Positions 26,235 to 34,441 of a stretch of 64,000 bases of DNA are shown here, in pieces. The notes under the pieces were generated by a model that made no database searches, was not told where the DNA came from, and saw only the letters and a program-made list of their open reading frames with translations. Position numbers and translations under genes: made by a program. Source of the DNA: an uncultured Chitinophaga sp. (GTDB lineage Bacteria; Bacteroidota; Bacteroidia; Chitinophagales; Chitinophagaceae); the NCBI RefSeq assembly GCF_902168175.1, contig NZ_CABHOU010000025.1, forward strand, positions 558,001-622,000, given 5' to 3'. Each line of letters begins with the position of its first letter. The stretch's first letter is position 1.

Positions 26235-27650
26235 ATGAAAACGATAGATAAGATTTACATCAATGGTGCCTTCATTACACCACAGGGTACCGACACATTT
26301 GAACTCATCAGCCCAACTACCAATATGGTTATTGGCAAAGTGCGGCTGGGAAATGAAGAAGACACCCGTAATGCGATTGCTGCCGCGAAAGCTGCCCTGC
26401 CTGCCTTTTCAAAAACAAGTAAAGAAGAACGCATCCAGTACCTGCGCCAGTTACAGGAGGCGGTAGCGAAGAAAAAAGAGGAAATGATCAAGGTGATGAT
26501 AGCGGAATATGGCGGAACGTTACAGTTCAGCCGCATCAGCATCCAGTTTGCCATTGGCAACTTTTCAGAAGCCATCAAAACATTGCAGGACTTCGAGTTC
26601 GAGAGAATAGTTGGCAGTTCTAAAGTAAGGCTGGAGCCGGTTGGCGTGGCGGGAGTAATTACCCCCTGGAACGCAAACATCGGCTTTATTACCGGAAAAC
26701 TGGCCACGGCCATTGCAGCAGGTGTAACCACTGTTATTAAACCGAGTGAAATGAGTGCCCTGCAAACACAGGTGCTGCTGGAAGCTTTACACGAAGCGGG
26801 TTTGCCTGCCGGCGTATTTAATATTGTAAATGGACTGGGCCACGTAGTAGGTGCCGAACTTACGCGCCATCCCGATATTGCAAAAATATCTTTCACCGGC
26901 TCAACGGTAACCGGCAAAACCATCGCCCGCGGTGCGGTGGATACCATGAAACGTGTTACGCTGGAGCTGGGCGGCAAATCGCCCAATATATTGTTGGACG
27001 ATGCTGACCTGACGAAGGCTATTCCGTTAGCGGTGGCAGCAGCTTATACCAATAGTGGCCAGGCCTGCATAGCAGCCACCCGACTACTGGTGCCGGAAAA
27101 GCTGCTGAACGAAGTTAAAACACTGGTAAAAACAACCGTGGAGCAGCTGAAAGTGGGCGATCCTGCACAGGAAGACACCGTGGTTGGGCCTATGGTGAGT
27201 AAAAAGCAATGGGAAAGAGTACAGTCATATATTAAACTTGGATTGGAAGAAGGCGCAGAACTGCTTGTTGGTGGTGTTGGTCAGCCTGCGGGATTAGAAG
27301 CCGGCAACTTTGTAAAACCTACCGTGTTCGTGAACGTTCGTAATGATATGCGCATTGCCAGGGAAGAAATTTTCGGACCAGTGTTATCCATCATCAGTTA
27401 TAAAAATGAAGAAGAAGCACTACAAATAGCCAATGATACCGATTACGGTCTTTCCGGTTACGTGAGTTCCGGCAGTGAGGAAAGGGCGTTAAAAATAGCA
27501 GCACAGATCAATGCAGGGCGGGTAATGGTGAATGGGTTTAAACATGATCCGCAGGCTCCGTTCGGCGGGTTTAAACAATCAGGCATTGGAAGGGAGTTCG
27601 GGGTTTACGGACTACAGACTTTCCTGGAGCCTAAAACCATACTGCTTTAA
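26235..27650 (+). CDS. aldehyde dehydrogenase family protein
   Basis: A 471-residue NAD(P)-dependent aldehyde dehydrogenase. The ATG at 26235 (MKTIDKIYING) fits the family start. Visible motifs are VITPWNANIGF (about 143–153), FTGSTVTGK (about 217–225), the general base Glu in LELGGKSPNI (about 240–250), the catalytic Cys in NSGQACIAATR (about 273–283) and EEIFGPVLSI (about 377–386). It oxidises aldehydes to acids; the substrate is unknown. An AraC-type regulator follows 58 bases later on the same strand and may control it. Confidence 0.93.
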   Translation: MKTIDKIYINGAFITPQGTDTFELISPTTNMVIGKVRLGNEEDTRNAIAAAKAALPAFSKTSKEERIQYLRQLQEAVAKKKEEMIKVMIAEYGGTLQFSRISIQFAIGNFSEAIKTLQDFEFERIVGSSKVRLEPVGVAGVITPWNANIGFITGKLATAIAAGVTTVIKPSEMSALQTQVLLEALHEAGLPAGVFNIVNGLGHVVGAELTRHPDIAKISFTGSTVTGKTIARGAVDTMKRVTLELGGKSPNILLDDADLTKAIPLAVAAAYTNSGQACIAATRLLVPEKLLNEVKTLVKTTVEQLKVGDPAQEDTVVGPMVSKKQWERVQSYIKLGLEEGAELLVGGVGQPAGLEAGNFVKPTVFVNVRNDMRIAREEIFGPVLSIISYKNEEEALQIANDTDYGLSGYVSSGSEERALKIAAQINAGRVMVNGFKHDPQAPFGGFKQSGIGREFGVYGLQTFLEPKTILL

Positions 27651-27708
27651 GTTTTATCTTTATAATAGCCGGAAGTGCCTTCCACGCTTCCGGCTTTAAA
27701 TAATTGAT

Positions 27709-28515
27709 ATGAGTACAGAAAACAACCGCCCGGCCATTCAATATTCCTGCTACTTTTCGAGAAGCAGGGCCGGCGAGCAGTTTGTACCGGAACATGCGGT
27801 GAGTTATATATTATCGGGCAACATCGAAATAAACGATGGCGCCAGCAATTATGTTTTTAAAGAAGGCGACCTTTATTTTTGCCGCCGTAACAGCCTGGCC
27901 AAATTCACCAAACTTACCGGTGCCGGCGGCGAATTCCGTTCCATCTCCATCTTTTTTGACCAGGACGTACTACGCAGTTTTGCGCTGGAATATAATTATG
28001 GCCCCGGAAAAAATCTGCGGCCTCCCTCCTTTCTACCTATTGCCACCGATTCAGTATTGGGCAGTTACATGGAATCGTTAAAGGCTTATGAAGATGCGTT
28101 TAAAGGCCCGGGCGCAGAAAACCTGCTTGCAGTAAAGCGGAAAGAGGCGTTACTGCTACTTCTGCAAACCAGGCCTGAACTAAAAGATGTACTGTTCGAC
28201 TTATCCGAGCCAGGCAAAATTGACATTGAAGCCTTTATGCAGCAACACTACCACTTTAATGTGGAGATCAAAAAGTTTGCATACCTCACCGGCCGCAGCC
28301 TGTCGACCTTTAAACGCGACTTCGAAAAAGTATTTCATGAAACGCCAAGCCGCTGGCTGGTGAGTAAACGTTTGCAGGAAGCCTATCATCTTATTAAAGA
28401 CAAAGGCAAAATTGCATCCGACATTTATCTCGACCTTGGCTTCGAGGACCTGTCGCACTTTTCGTTCGCATTTAAGAAACAGTACGGCGTGGCACCATCG
28501 TTGCTTACGGCTTAA
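27709..28515 (+). CDS. AraC family transcriptional regulator
   Basis: A 268-residue regulator. An N-terminal cupin-like sensor domain (about residues 15–130, with PEHAVSYILSGNIEI and FKEGDLYFCRR) is joined to a C-terminal double helix-turn-helix. The latter has KKFAYLTGRSLSTFKRDFEKVF near 188–209, ETPSRWLVSKRL near 212–223 and DIYLDLGFEDLSHFSFAFKKQYG near 238–260. Its position next to aldehyde dehydrogenase suggests a local regulatory link. It overlaps the convergent IPT/kelch-like gene by 11 bases. Confidence 0.9.
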   Translation: MSTENNRPAIQYSCYFSRSRAGEQFVPEHAVSYILSGNIEINDGASNYVFKEGDLYFCRRNSLAKFTKLTGAGGEFRSISIFFDQDVLRSFALEYNYGPGKNLRPPSFLPIATDSVLGSYMESLKAYEDAFKGPGAENLLAVKRKEALLLLLQTRPELKDVLFDLSEPGKIDIEAFMQQHYHFNVEIKKFAYLTGRSLSTFKRDFEKVFHETPSRWLVSKRLQEAYHLIKDKGKIASDIYLDLGFEDLSHFSFAFKKQYGVAPSLLTA

Positions 28516-29944
28516 AGCGGAATTCGAATAACCTTCCGCTGCCCGTCCAGCCATAAGGTACGCCATCTACCACCTGCACAAAAGAGATTACCGTTGCCCC
28601 AGGCTTATCGAGTGCTACGCGCCAGGTGCCTCCATTAGCGTCAGGTGTATACTCCCACACCTTCGTGCTTACGACAAAGTAGGCTTTCCCATTTAATGCG
28701 AATGCTGGTGTGGAAAGGCCCACCAGTTGTTCGGGCATATCGGTCACACGTACGAACAAATTGGGGGCGGTGAAGCGGAACATCGCCTGGCGGAAACCGT
28801 TCAAATCCATCAGCGCGCGGCCTATATAAGCATTATCGCCAATTACCACCGCATTTGCGTGAGATATTTCGCGAAAATCGCCTGTGAGCGCCTCGTCCCA
28901 GGCACCGTTACCCGCAGTATTGAATTTATACAGCTTTTTGTTTACGCCACCGAAGCCCGTGTACAAAGTACTATTGAGTACAAACGAAAGCGAGAATGTA
29001 GTAGCGGTGGGCAGGTCGGGCAAAGTTTCCGCCGTATTGTTATCCGGGTTATAACGCCACCATTTGCCAGTAACATCATTAGCCAGGGCCGAACCGATGT
29101 ATACCTTGTTATTGAATACAGATGCCGTGGCATTTGTTTGCTCTGGTCCTAACATGCCATCGGGAAGAAAATCGAACACCCATTGTGGGTTGGCTGATCT
29201 GGGATCGCAAGTCATGAAACCAGCCTTGGTTTCGTTGATAGTAAGTTTGGTGAAGCCCCAGTACAACTTATTATTATAGGCGAAAGACGACCCGTTAATA
29301 AAAATAGCTGCAGGCGCTGCGTTAATCGTTTTTTCGATCCATTCGGCCACCGGCCCGGCAGAACTTACCGTAAATGATTCGGCCGATTGCAATACACTAT
29401 TATCTACCTGTACAAAGATCTTGTACGTATTAATATTGGTGAACGAGGGCGTTTTGAACTTTATTTCGGTATCGCTGTGGCTGACGAGCGGCATTGTACG
29501 GTTATCCACCTTCACGACAGGATCGTTGCCAAAGCCGGTGCCCGTTATCGTAACCACTGTGCCATATGGCCCCGTTAAGGGCGCAAAGCCGGTTAGTTTG
29601 GGGCCTGGTATATCTACCGTAAAATCAGTGGCAGAAGTGCCGGTTTGTTGCCCCACCGTCACCTTTAATTTCCCAGTTGTAGCACCTGCAGGTACTTTCA
29701 CTTTTAGTTGCGTGGCGCTATAGGTGATTACATTGGCTACCGTGGTGTTAAAGGTCACCCGGTTACCGTTTTCCTTAGTGCTGAAGTTTTTACCGGTGAT
29801 GGTTACTTCGGCATCAGGCAGACCGTGATCGGGTGTAAAGCTGGTAATTTCCGGAACAAGAACGGGTTGTTCGTTGCGTGGCTTATCGTCTTTTTTACAC
29901 GCGATGGCACACACCATAAGTAGGCTTGTGATAATCTTTCTCAT
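28505..29944 (-). CDS. IPT/TIG-domain lipoprotein with kelch-like C-terminus
   Basis: A protein of 479 residues from the ATG at 29944, with a lipoprotein signal (MRKIITSLLMVCAIAC, lipobox AIAC). Two IPT/TIG domains follow: PEITSFTPDHGLPDAEVTITG near 28–48 and TGFAPLTGPYGTVVTITGTGFG near 115–136. From about 200 on, kelch-like blade motifs recur (LPDLPTATTFSLSFVLNSTLY, DNAYIGRAL, LNGKAYFVV). It is probably a surface or periplasmic glycan-binding or adhesion protein. The last 11 bases overlap the end of the convergent AraC gene. Confidence 0.82.
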   Translation of the reverse strand: MRKIITSLLMVCAIACKKDDKPRNEQPVLVPEITSFTPDHGLPDAEVTITGKNFSTKENGNRVTFNTTVANVITYSATQLKVKVPAGATTGKLKVTVGQQTGTSATDFTVDIPGPKLTGFAPLTGPYGTVVTITGTGFGNDPVVKVDNRTMPLVSHSDTEIKFKTPSFTNINTYKIFVQVDNSVLQSAESFTVSSAGPVAEWIEKTINAAPAAIFINGSSFAYNNKLYWGFTKLTINETKAGFMTCDPRSANPQWVFDFLPDGMLGPEQTNATASVFNNKVYIGSALANDVTGKWWRYNPDNNTAETLPDLPTATTFSLSFVLNSTLYTGFGGVNKKLYKFNTAGNGAWDEALTGDFREISHANAVVIGDNAYIGRALMDLNGFRQAMFRFTAPNLFVRVTDMPEQLVGLSTPAFALNGKAYFVVSTKVWEYTPDANGGTWRVALDKPGATVISFVQVVDGVPYGWTGSGRLFEFRFKP

Positions 29945-30193
29945 TGTTAGCATGGTTTTTTGGGGTGCTTCCGGGGATTTCTCTGGCATCAATTTGCAAC
30001 CGTAAAACTACTTATAAGCGAAAGCAAATAGGCCCACTAAACTACCAATTGCTATAATTCATTTATGAAATGCTGCCTAGCAGACCTGAAATGAAATTGC
30101 CAATTGATGGTAACTGCCGCCCGGAACTACAGCCCTTTATTGCCTGATAATCAGAAATAATCGGTAAATTCCATCTACCAAAAACAATTTCCT

Positions 30194-30526
30194 ATGGGTA
30201 CATTTGTTATCACCAAAAGCAATGCCGACGGCCAGTTCTACTTTGCGCTAAAAGCCGGTAACCAGGAAAAGATTTTAAGCAGCGAGGGTTATACCACCAA
30301 GGCCTCCTGCATAAGCGGTACAGACGCTGTAAGGGTTAACGCCAAAGACTATAGCCGGTATGTGAAAGCAACCGCCAGTGACGGCCGCTATTACTTTACC
30401 CTCACGGCCGTCAACGGACAAACAATTGGTACCAGCCAAATGTATGAAGGTAGTTCGGGCAGGGAGACCGGCATTGCTTCTGTAAAAGCAAACGCCCCGG
30501 ATGCTGCGGTCGACGATCAGGCTTAA
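30194..30526 (+). CDS. YegP/DUF1508 family protein
   Basis: A 110-residue protein made of two DUF1508 repeats (about residues 1–50 and 55–102). Each has a DGQFYFALKAGN or DGRYYFTLTAVNG strand pair, a YTTKAS or YEGSSG turn, and an SVKANAP-type end. E. coli YegP is the small reference member; a molecular function is not established to my knowledge. A second DUF1508 protein sits inside the caspase operon at 37072–37398. It is followed 39 bases later by a YdeI-like gene. Confidence 0.88.
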   Translation: MGTFVITKSNADGQFYFALKAGNQEKILSSEGYTTKASCISGTDAVRVNAKDYSRYVKATASDGRYYFTLTAVNGQTIGTSQMYEGSSGRETGIASVKANAPDAAVDDQA

Positions 30527-30565
30527 CAAACATATCCACATAGAACATTAATAAATACGCCTTAC

Positions 30566-30940
30566 ATGGAAACAAATAAGGGGGTTGAGGCTTTTTATGC
30601 CAAAAACCGCCAGCAATGGCGGAAGTGGCTCGAAAAGAACAGTCAGACCAAGGCCGAAGTATGCCTGATCATCTACAGAAAAGGAATGGACACACCGGGC
30701 GTTACTTACGATGAAGCCGTGGAAGAAGCCCTCTGCTTCGGCTGGATAGATTCGCTATACAACAAACGCGACGACGAAAGCGGTTATCAGCGGTTTTCTC
30801 CACGTAAACCAGCCAGTAGCTGGAGCAAATCAAACATAGAACGGGTGGAAAGGATGATCAGCGAAGGGTTGATGACAGAATATGGTGAGCGCATGATCGA
30901 AATCGCGAAACAGAACGGGAAATGGGACGCCGCAAAATAA
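30566..30940 (+). CDS. YdeI/OmpD-associated family protein, short form
   Basis: A 124-residue protein whose sequence follows the N-terminal part of the YdeI family: WRKWLEKNSQTKAEVCLIIYRK, YDEAVEEALCFGWIDS near 47–62, and RKPASSWSKSNIERVERMI near 84–102. It stops after NGKWDAAK, where family members I recall continue for about 60 more residues. The next gene begins 12 bases after the stop, so no remnant of that domain is present. It may be a natural short form or an old deletion. Confidence 0.82.
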   Translation: METNKGVEAFYAKNRQQWRKWLEKNSQTKAEVCLIIYRKGMDTPGVTYDEAVEEALCFGWIDSLYNKRDDESGYQRFSPRKPASSWSKSNIERVERMISEGLMTEYGERMIEIAKQNGKWDAAK

Positions 30941-30952
30941 TTATATTAGCGC

Positions 30953-31303
30953 ATGACATTTGAAACGCATCATACTGAAATAGCCGAAATCACTTCGCCC
31001 GGCATCGTCATTAATCATGTAGAAGACGCCATAGACGTGATAGGCAATCTGTCATATCAGGGCTTCGATAAAATTATTATACACGAACGAAACCTTTTGA
31101 GCCAGTTCTTTGATTTGAAAACAGGTTTGGCGGGTGAGGTGTTGCAGAAGTTTTCGAACTACCGGGTACGCCTGGTAATTGTTGGCGACTTTTCATTGTA
31201 CACCAGCAAAAGCCTGAAGGATTTTATGTACGAAAGCAATAAGGGAAAGCAGGTGAACTTTGTGGGCAACACGGCAGAAGCACTGCACAGGCTCCAAGAT
31301 TAA
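30953..31303 (+). CDS. DUF4180 domain protein
   Basis: A 116-residue single-domain protein matching DUF4180: ITSPGIVINHVEDAIDVIGNLSYQGFDKIIIHERNL near 13–48, FFDLKTGLAGEVLQKFSNYRVRLVIVGDF near 52–80, and SLKDFMYESNKG near 87–98. Function is unknown. The short spacing to the YdeI-like gene (12 bases) and to YegP before it suggests a three-gene operon. Its last 4 bases overlap the end of a convergent small membrane protein gene. Confidence 0.85.
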   Translation: MTFETHHTEIAEITSPGIVINHVEDAIDVIGNLSYQGFDKIIIHERNLLSQFFDLKTGLAGEVLQKFSNYRVRLVIVGDFSLYTSKSLKDFMYESNKGKQVNFVGNTAEALHRLQD

Positions 31304-31578
31304 AAGTTTCTTATCGCCATAACAATCGTACAGATCAGCGTTATTACACCAATCATCAACAGCAGCCTGTTGCCGGATGCAGTTTGGATCAGGAAAAACA
31401 GGTTAAGCACTAATAAATATAACCCAACGCCTATCAGCGTATACATCTTAGTAAGATCGTAACCTCCTCCGCCAATACCGGAAGCCGCATCCAGCCGGTC
31501 CCTTATAAACATTACGTAAACCAGCAAGAGGATTGGCAGGGCCAGCAGAACAATTTTGATAATTTGGCTCGATTTCAT
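31300..31578 (-). CDS. small membrane protein, unknown
   Basis: A protein of 92 residues from the ATG at 31578 (MKSSQI). Three hydrophobic helices lie at about residues 5–22, 46–65 and 70–87, with a Gly-rich loop (SGIGGGGYD) between the first two. There is no recognised family. A longer upstream reading frame exists but has no membrane-protein character, so the internal ATG is preferred. Confidence 0.6.
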   Translation of the reverse strand: MKSSQIIKIVLLALPILLLVYVMFIRDRLDAASGIGGGGYDLTKMYTLIGVGLYLLVLNLFFLIQTASGNRLLLMIGVITLICTIVMAIRNF

Positions 31579-31754
31579 TAAACGGAAGATAGTAAAATTT
31601 GATTGGATCCGAGGTGTTCGCAAACACCAGGTATACGCTTTTACGGAAATGAAATTTCCTATAAACAGGGCGGTACTGTGTGGAACCGCTGCCGGAAAAT
31701 GATGCTGGTTATCCCGGGTACAACGAAGCTGGCGGCACATACATCGCTCATCCC

Positions 31755-31790
31755 ACTAAAAAAAGAACCGGACCCTTTTCCCGGGTCCGG
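31755..31790 (-). terminator. intrinsic terminator for the peroxiredoxin operon
   Basis: CCGGACCC / GGGTCCGG stem; on the minus strand it is followed by TTC and seven T. It lies just past the DUF2892 stop. Confidence 0.85.
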
Positions 31791-31817
31791 CCCTAACCGG
31801 TGAATTCGAAATATTTA

Positions 31818-32027
31818 TCAGGCTGAAACCTTTTCTGATTGCCGACCGAACAATTTGTTGATCAAGAGCTGACTAGGGCAAAAACCCATTAACGTTGCCA
31901 TTGTAAATCCCGCGGCAGGCAGGTATACCAGCCAGCTCACCACAGAAAAACCAGTGAAATAGATACCTGCCCAAACGAAGGCAGCCATAACACCGTACCA
32001 TACGCGTAGTGGCATTGAAGCTTTCAT
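31818..32027 (-). CDS. DUF2892/YgaP-like small membrane protein
   Basis: A protein of 69 residues from the ATG at 32027 (MKASMP). Two hydrophobic helices at about residues 9–26 and 29–50 form the YgaP-type DUF2892 unit, including GFCPSQLLINKLFG near the end. In other bacteria this unit often accompanies rhodanese or sulfur-redox proteins. Here it starts 7 bases after the peroxiredoxin stop, so it is probably translated from the same message. Confidence 0.78.
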   Translation of the reverse strand: MKASMPLRVWYGVMAAFVWAGIYFTGFSVVSWLVYLPAAGFTMATLMGFCPSQLLINKLFGRQSEKVSA

Positions 32028-32034
32028 AATCCGT

Positions 32035-32697
32035 TTATTTAGTGGGTTGAGGAATAATGCGGAGATAAGGCTTAACGGTTTTCCAGCCTTCCGGGTACTT
32101 CTCTTTAGCCTCTGCATCCAACACGGCCGGAACAATGATCACATCCTCACCATTCTGCCAGTTAACAGGGGTGGCTACTTTATGGGCAGCGGTTAACTGC
32201 ATAGAGTCAAGCACACGCAGAATTTCGTTGAAATTCCGGCCGGTGGTCATCGGGTAAGTTAACTGTAATTTGATTTTTTTATCGGGCCCAATTACAAATA
32301 CGGAACGTACTGTTTGATTGGTGGCGGCAGTTCTGCCTTCTGAGCTGCCTTCGTCCCCGGCGGGCAACATGTCATACAATTTTGCGATGGCCAGCGTGGG
32401 GTCGCCGATCATTGGGTAATTCACCGCAGCACCCTGGGTTTCTTCAATATCCTTTTCCCATTTCAGATGGCTATCTACAGGGTCTACACTCAGTCCGATA
32501 ATTTTGCAGTTACGTTTCGTAAACTCCGGCTGAATGCGGGCCATATAGCCCAATTCGGTGGTACAAACAGGTGTAAAATCTTTAGGATGCGAAAAAAGCA
32601 TCGCCCATCCATCACCAATCCATTCGTGAAAATTGATGGTGCCCTGGGTAGTGTCTGCAGTAAAGTCGGGTGCGGTGTTGTTTAATCTCAGGCTCAT
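32035..32697 (-). CDS. 1-Cys peroxiredoxin (Prx6 type)
   Basis: A 220-residue peroxiredoxin. The peroxidatic Cys45 lies in HPKDFTPVCTTELG, and the C-terminal extension with YPEGWKTVKPYLRIIPQP is typical of the Prx6/1-Cys subgroup. No resolving Cys is present elsewhere. It reduces peroxides in the cytoplasm. Two perfect GTAAC-N4-GTTAC palindromes lie upstream, next to a Crp/Fnr-type regulator gene, so activation by that regulator is likely. DUF2892 follows in the same operon. Confidence 0.93.
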   Translation of the reverse strand: MSLRLNNTAPDFTADTTQGTINFHEWIGDGWAMLFSHPKDFTPVCTTELGYMARIQPEFTKRNCKIIGLSVDPVDSHLKWEKDIEETQGAAVNYPMIGDPTLAIAKLYDMLPAGDEGSSEGRTAATNQTVRSVFVIGPDKKIKLQLTYPMTTGRNFNEILRVLDSMQLTAAHKVATPVNWQNGEDVIIVPAVLDAEAKEKYPEGWKTVKPYLRIIPQPTK

Positions 32698-32733
32698 AAT
32701 ATCTGTAGTTTTTGTGTGTTTAAATTAACACTA

Positions 32734-32741
32734 CAAATATC
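32734..32741 (-). promoter_or_regulatory. -7-like element of the peroxiredoxin promoter
   Basis: GATATTTG on the minus strand matches TAnnTTTG at all but the first base. A start about five bases downstream would put the nearer Crp/Fnr-type palindrome at about -41.5. Confidence 0.45.
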
Positions 32742-32763
32742 CGGCAGCCTGTTGCCAATTTCA

Positions 32764-32777
32764 GTAACAACGGTTAC
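32764..32777. promoter_or_regulatory. Crp/Fnr-type operator, proximal
   Basis: GTAAC-AACG-GTTAC is a perfect 5-4-5 palindrome between the Crp/Fnr gene and the peroxiredoxin gene. The half-site layout fits Fnr/Dnr-type regulators. Confidence 0.7.
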
Positions 32778-32785
32778 AAACGGTC

Positions 32786-32799
32786 GTAACAAATGTTAC
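32786..32799. promoter_or_regulatory. Crp/Fnr-type operator, distal
   Basis: GTAAC-AAAT-GTTAC is a second perfect palindrome of the same pattern, 22 bases (two helical turns) from the first. It overlaps the stop codon of the Crp/Fnr gene. Confidence 0.7.
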
Positions 32800-33440
32800 A
32801 AATCCTTCAGCAGCTTGATCTGTTTATTGTAAATGAGCAGTTTATTATCGTTCTCCAACTTCTTGAGCAGCCTGGAAATCACTACACGGTTAGTGCCCAG
32901 TTCATCGCCAATTTGCTGATGGGTAAGGTTAAGCACCGCAGATTTGGCGATAGCAGATTTATCTTTCAGATACTTAACAAGTCTTTCATCCAGCTTTTTA
33001 AAAGCCACCTCATCGATACACTTCACCATTTCCGTGAACCGGCTCATCATGTTAGACATCACGTATTTTTTCCAGGAAGGATACTTCGTCATCCATTCAT
33101 CCATCGCCTCCTGGGGCACGCAAAGCAGCACACTATCTTCCTCTGCCACGCCTTTGATAACACTTGCCTGGGCGAGCATGCAGCAGTTAAAAGTCATCGC
33201 GCAGCTTTCGCCCGATTTCACGTAGTACAACAGGAGCTCCTGCCCCTCGTCGTTAATACGGCTCACCTTCACCGTACCGCTCACGATCAGTGGTATCGCC
33301 CTTATTGTTTGTCCCATATTGATCATCACGTCGCCACTTTTCACTTCCATGATCATTGATTTTGTTTCAAATTCTGCCAGCAGTGCGGGCTCAAAGAAAT
33401 CTGAAAACGTATCTATATAGTTTACGGGTTGGGTAAGCAT
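32796..33440 (-). CDS. Crp/Fnr family transcriptional regulator
   Basis: A 214-residue regulator with an N-terminal cyclic-nucleotide-like β-barrel (about residues 25–115, including VKSGDVMINMGQTIRAIPLIVSGTVKV) and a C-terminal winged helix with LTHQQIGDELGTNRVVISRLLKKLE near 170–195. The sensor region has Cys residues (SCAMTFNCCML near 77–87) but no clear Fnr four-Cys iron–sulfur pattern. It lies directly upstream of the peroxiredoxin operon on the same strand and probably binds the palindromes between them. Confidence 0.9.
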   Translation of the reverse strand: MLTQPVNYIDTFSDFFEPALLAEFETKSMIMEVKSGDVMINMGQTIRAIPLIVSGTVKVSRINDEGQELLLYYVKSGESCAMTFNCCMLAQASVIKGVAEEDSVLLCVPQEAMDEWMTKYPSWKKYVMSNMMSRFTEMVKCIDEVAFKKLDERLVKYLKDKSAIAKSAVLNLTHQQIGDELGTNRVVISRLLKKLENDNKLLIYNKQIKLLKDL

Positions 33441-33622
33441 GTTAAATTATATTGAGTATGAAATAGGTTTTCAGGGAATACGGTTAATGGGAGGTGAATT
33501 TACGAAGTTATAGCGGAAATTCTAGGGGCCTTTATATCTTTAGCATATGGATAAGCAAATCACGCTTTTAATATCTGAAAAGATAGTCGGCGCCACTGTT
33601 GCTACGCCCTATATATAAAGAT

Positions 33623-33646
33623 GGGCTGCCGCAACCCTGGCAGCCC
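33623..33646. terminator. hairpin at the end of the caspase operon
   Basis: GGGCTGCC / GGCAGCCC stem with an eight-base loop, just past the last gene of the seven-gene operon. The minus-strand tail is only moderately T-rich. Confidence 0.55.
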
Positions 33647-33653
33647 GAATCAG

Positions 33654-34412
33654 TTAAGCTTTTTTCAATCTGAGCATCCCCCTAATCACATTTACTGCCT
33701 GCTCTGCTCCCGTTGGCCGTAGCTGTGCCTTTTCCCGTTCAGCAATGGTGTCCAGCGCAATCACCACTTTTATACTTTCGCCACTAGCCACCGACAAGCC
33801 AAATTCCTTTACATGAATGAGCTTTATCCCCTCCGGCAAATGATATTTCACGATAGCCTGCTGCGTGCTTACGGATACAATATCCTTATAATGGTACTCA
33901 CTGGTTTTTTCATAAAGTGCCCCATTGCGCATAAAATTGTAATGGCAGATGTAGGCACCGGTAAGCTGTTCCTGCATATGAAAAATCGTTACCTGGTATA
34001 TCGAAAAGCGGAGCATCTTGTCTTTACCCTTTCGAAACACCATTTCCTTCAGCGACACTCCCTCCAATTTCCAATATACAGGCGAGATGATGACAAGAGG
34101 CTCGCGTACTTCCTCTGTTCTATCCATCCCCAAACGTTCATACGATTGTTCAATAATTTTTTTTACATCTTCCTGCAACCAGTTATCCACTGTTTGGTCC
34201 GTTGGGGCATAGTGCCCTATTACTAACCAGTAAGCTAACGGGACACCCAAAAACAGCATCAGAAACAGAACGGAACCATCCATGCCTGCGGCGAATGAAT
34301 TACTCAGCAGGCCGAAAAGTAGCAGCGACAACACCATTACTAACCCAAGCGCCCTCAGTCTGAAAGCATAAAAATACAAGAGCAACTTTATGGATCTATT
34401 TTGAGCATTCAT
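33654..34412 (-). CDS. membrane protein of the caspase operon, unknown
   Basis: A protein of 252 residues from the ATG at 34412; a TTG at 34433 is an alternative. Two membrane helices lie at about residues 20–43 and 47–66. They are followed by a cytoplasmic or periplasmic mixed α/β region of about 180 residues with IISPVYWKLEGVSLKEMVFRK near 110 and a Tyr-rich strand segment. I recognise no family. It is the last gene of the tight minus-strand operon, with 29 bases after the vWA-like gene. Confidence 0.7.
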   Translation of the reverse strand: MNAQNRSIKLLLYFYAFRLRALGLVMVLSLLLFGLLSNSFAAGMDGSVLFLMLFLGVPLAYWLVIGHYAPTDQTVDNWLQEDVKKIIEQSYERLGMDRTEEVREPLVIISPVYWKLEGVSLKEMVFRKGKDKMLRFSIYQVTIFHMQEQLTGAYICHYNFMRNGALYEKTSEYHYKDIVSVSTQQAIVKYHLPEGIKLIHVKEFGLSVASGESIKVVIALDTIAEREKAQLRPTGAEQAVNVIRGMLRLKKA

Positions 34413-34441
34413 ATCAATAATGTTTTGTGACAAAAATTTTC

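Noticed and set aside
26255-26986. 243-codon antisense frame inside the aldehyde dehydrogenase gene
   Set aside because: Exact antisense of a clear, fully conserved enzyme; no domain of its own.
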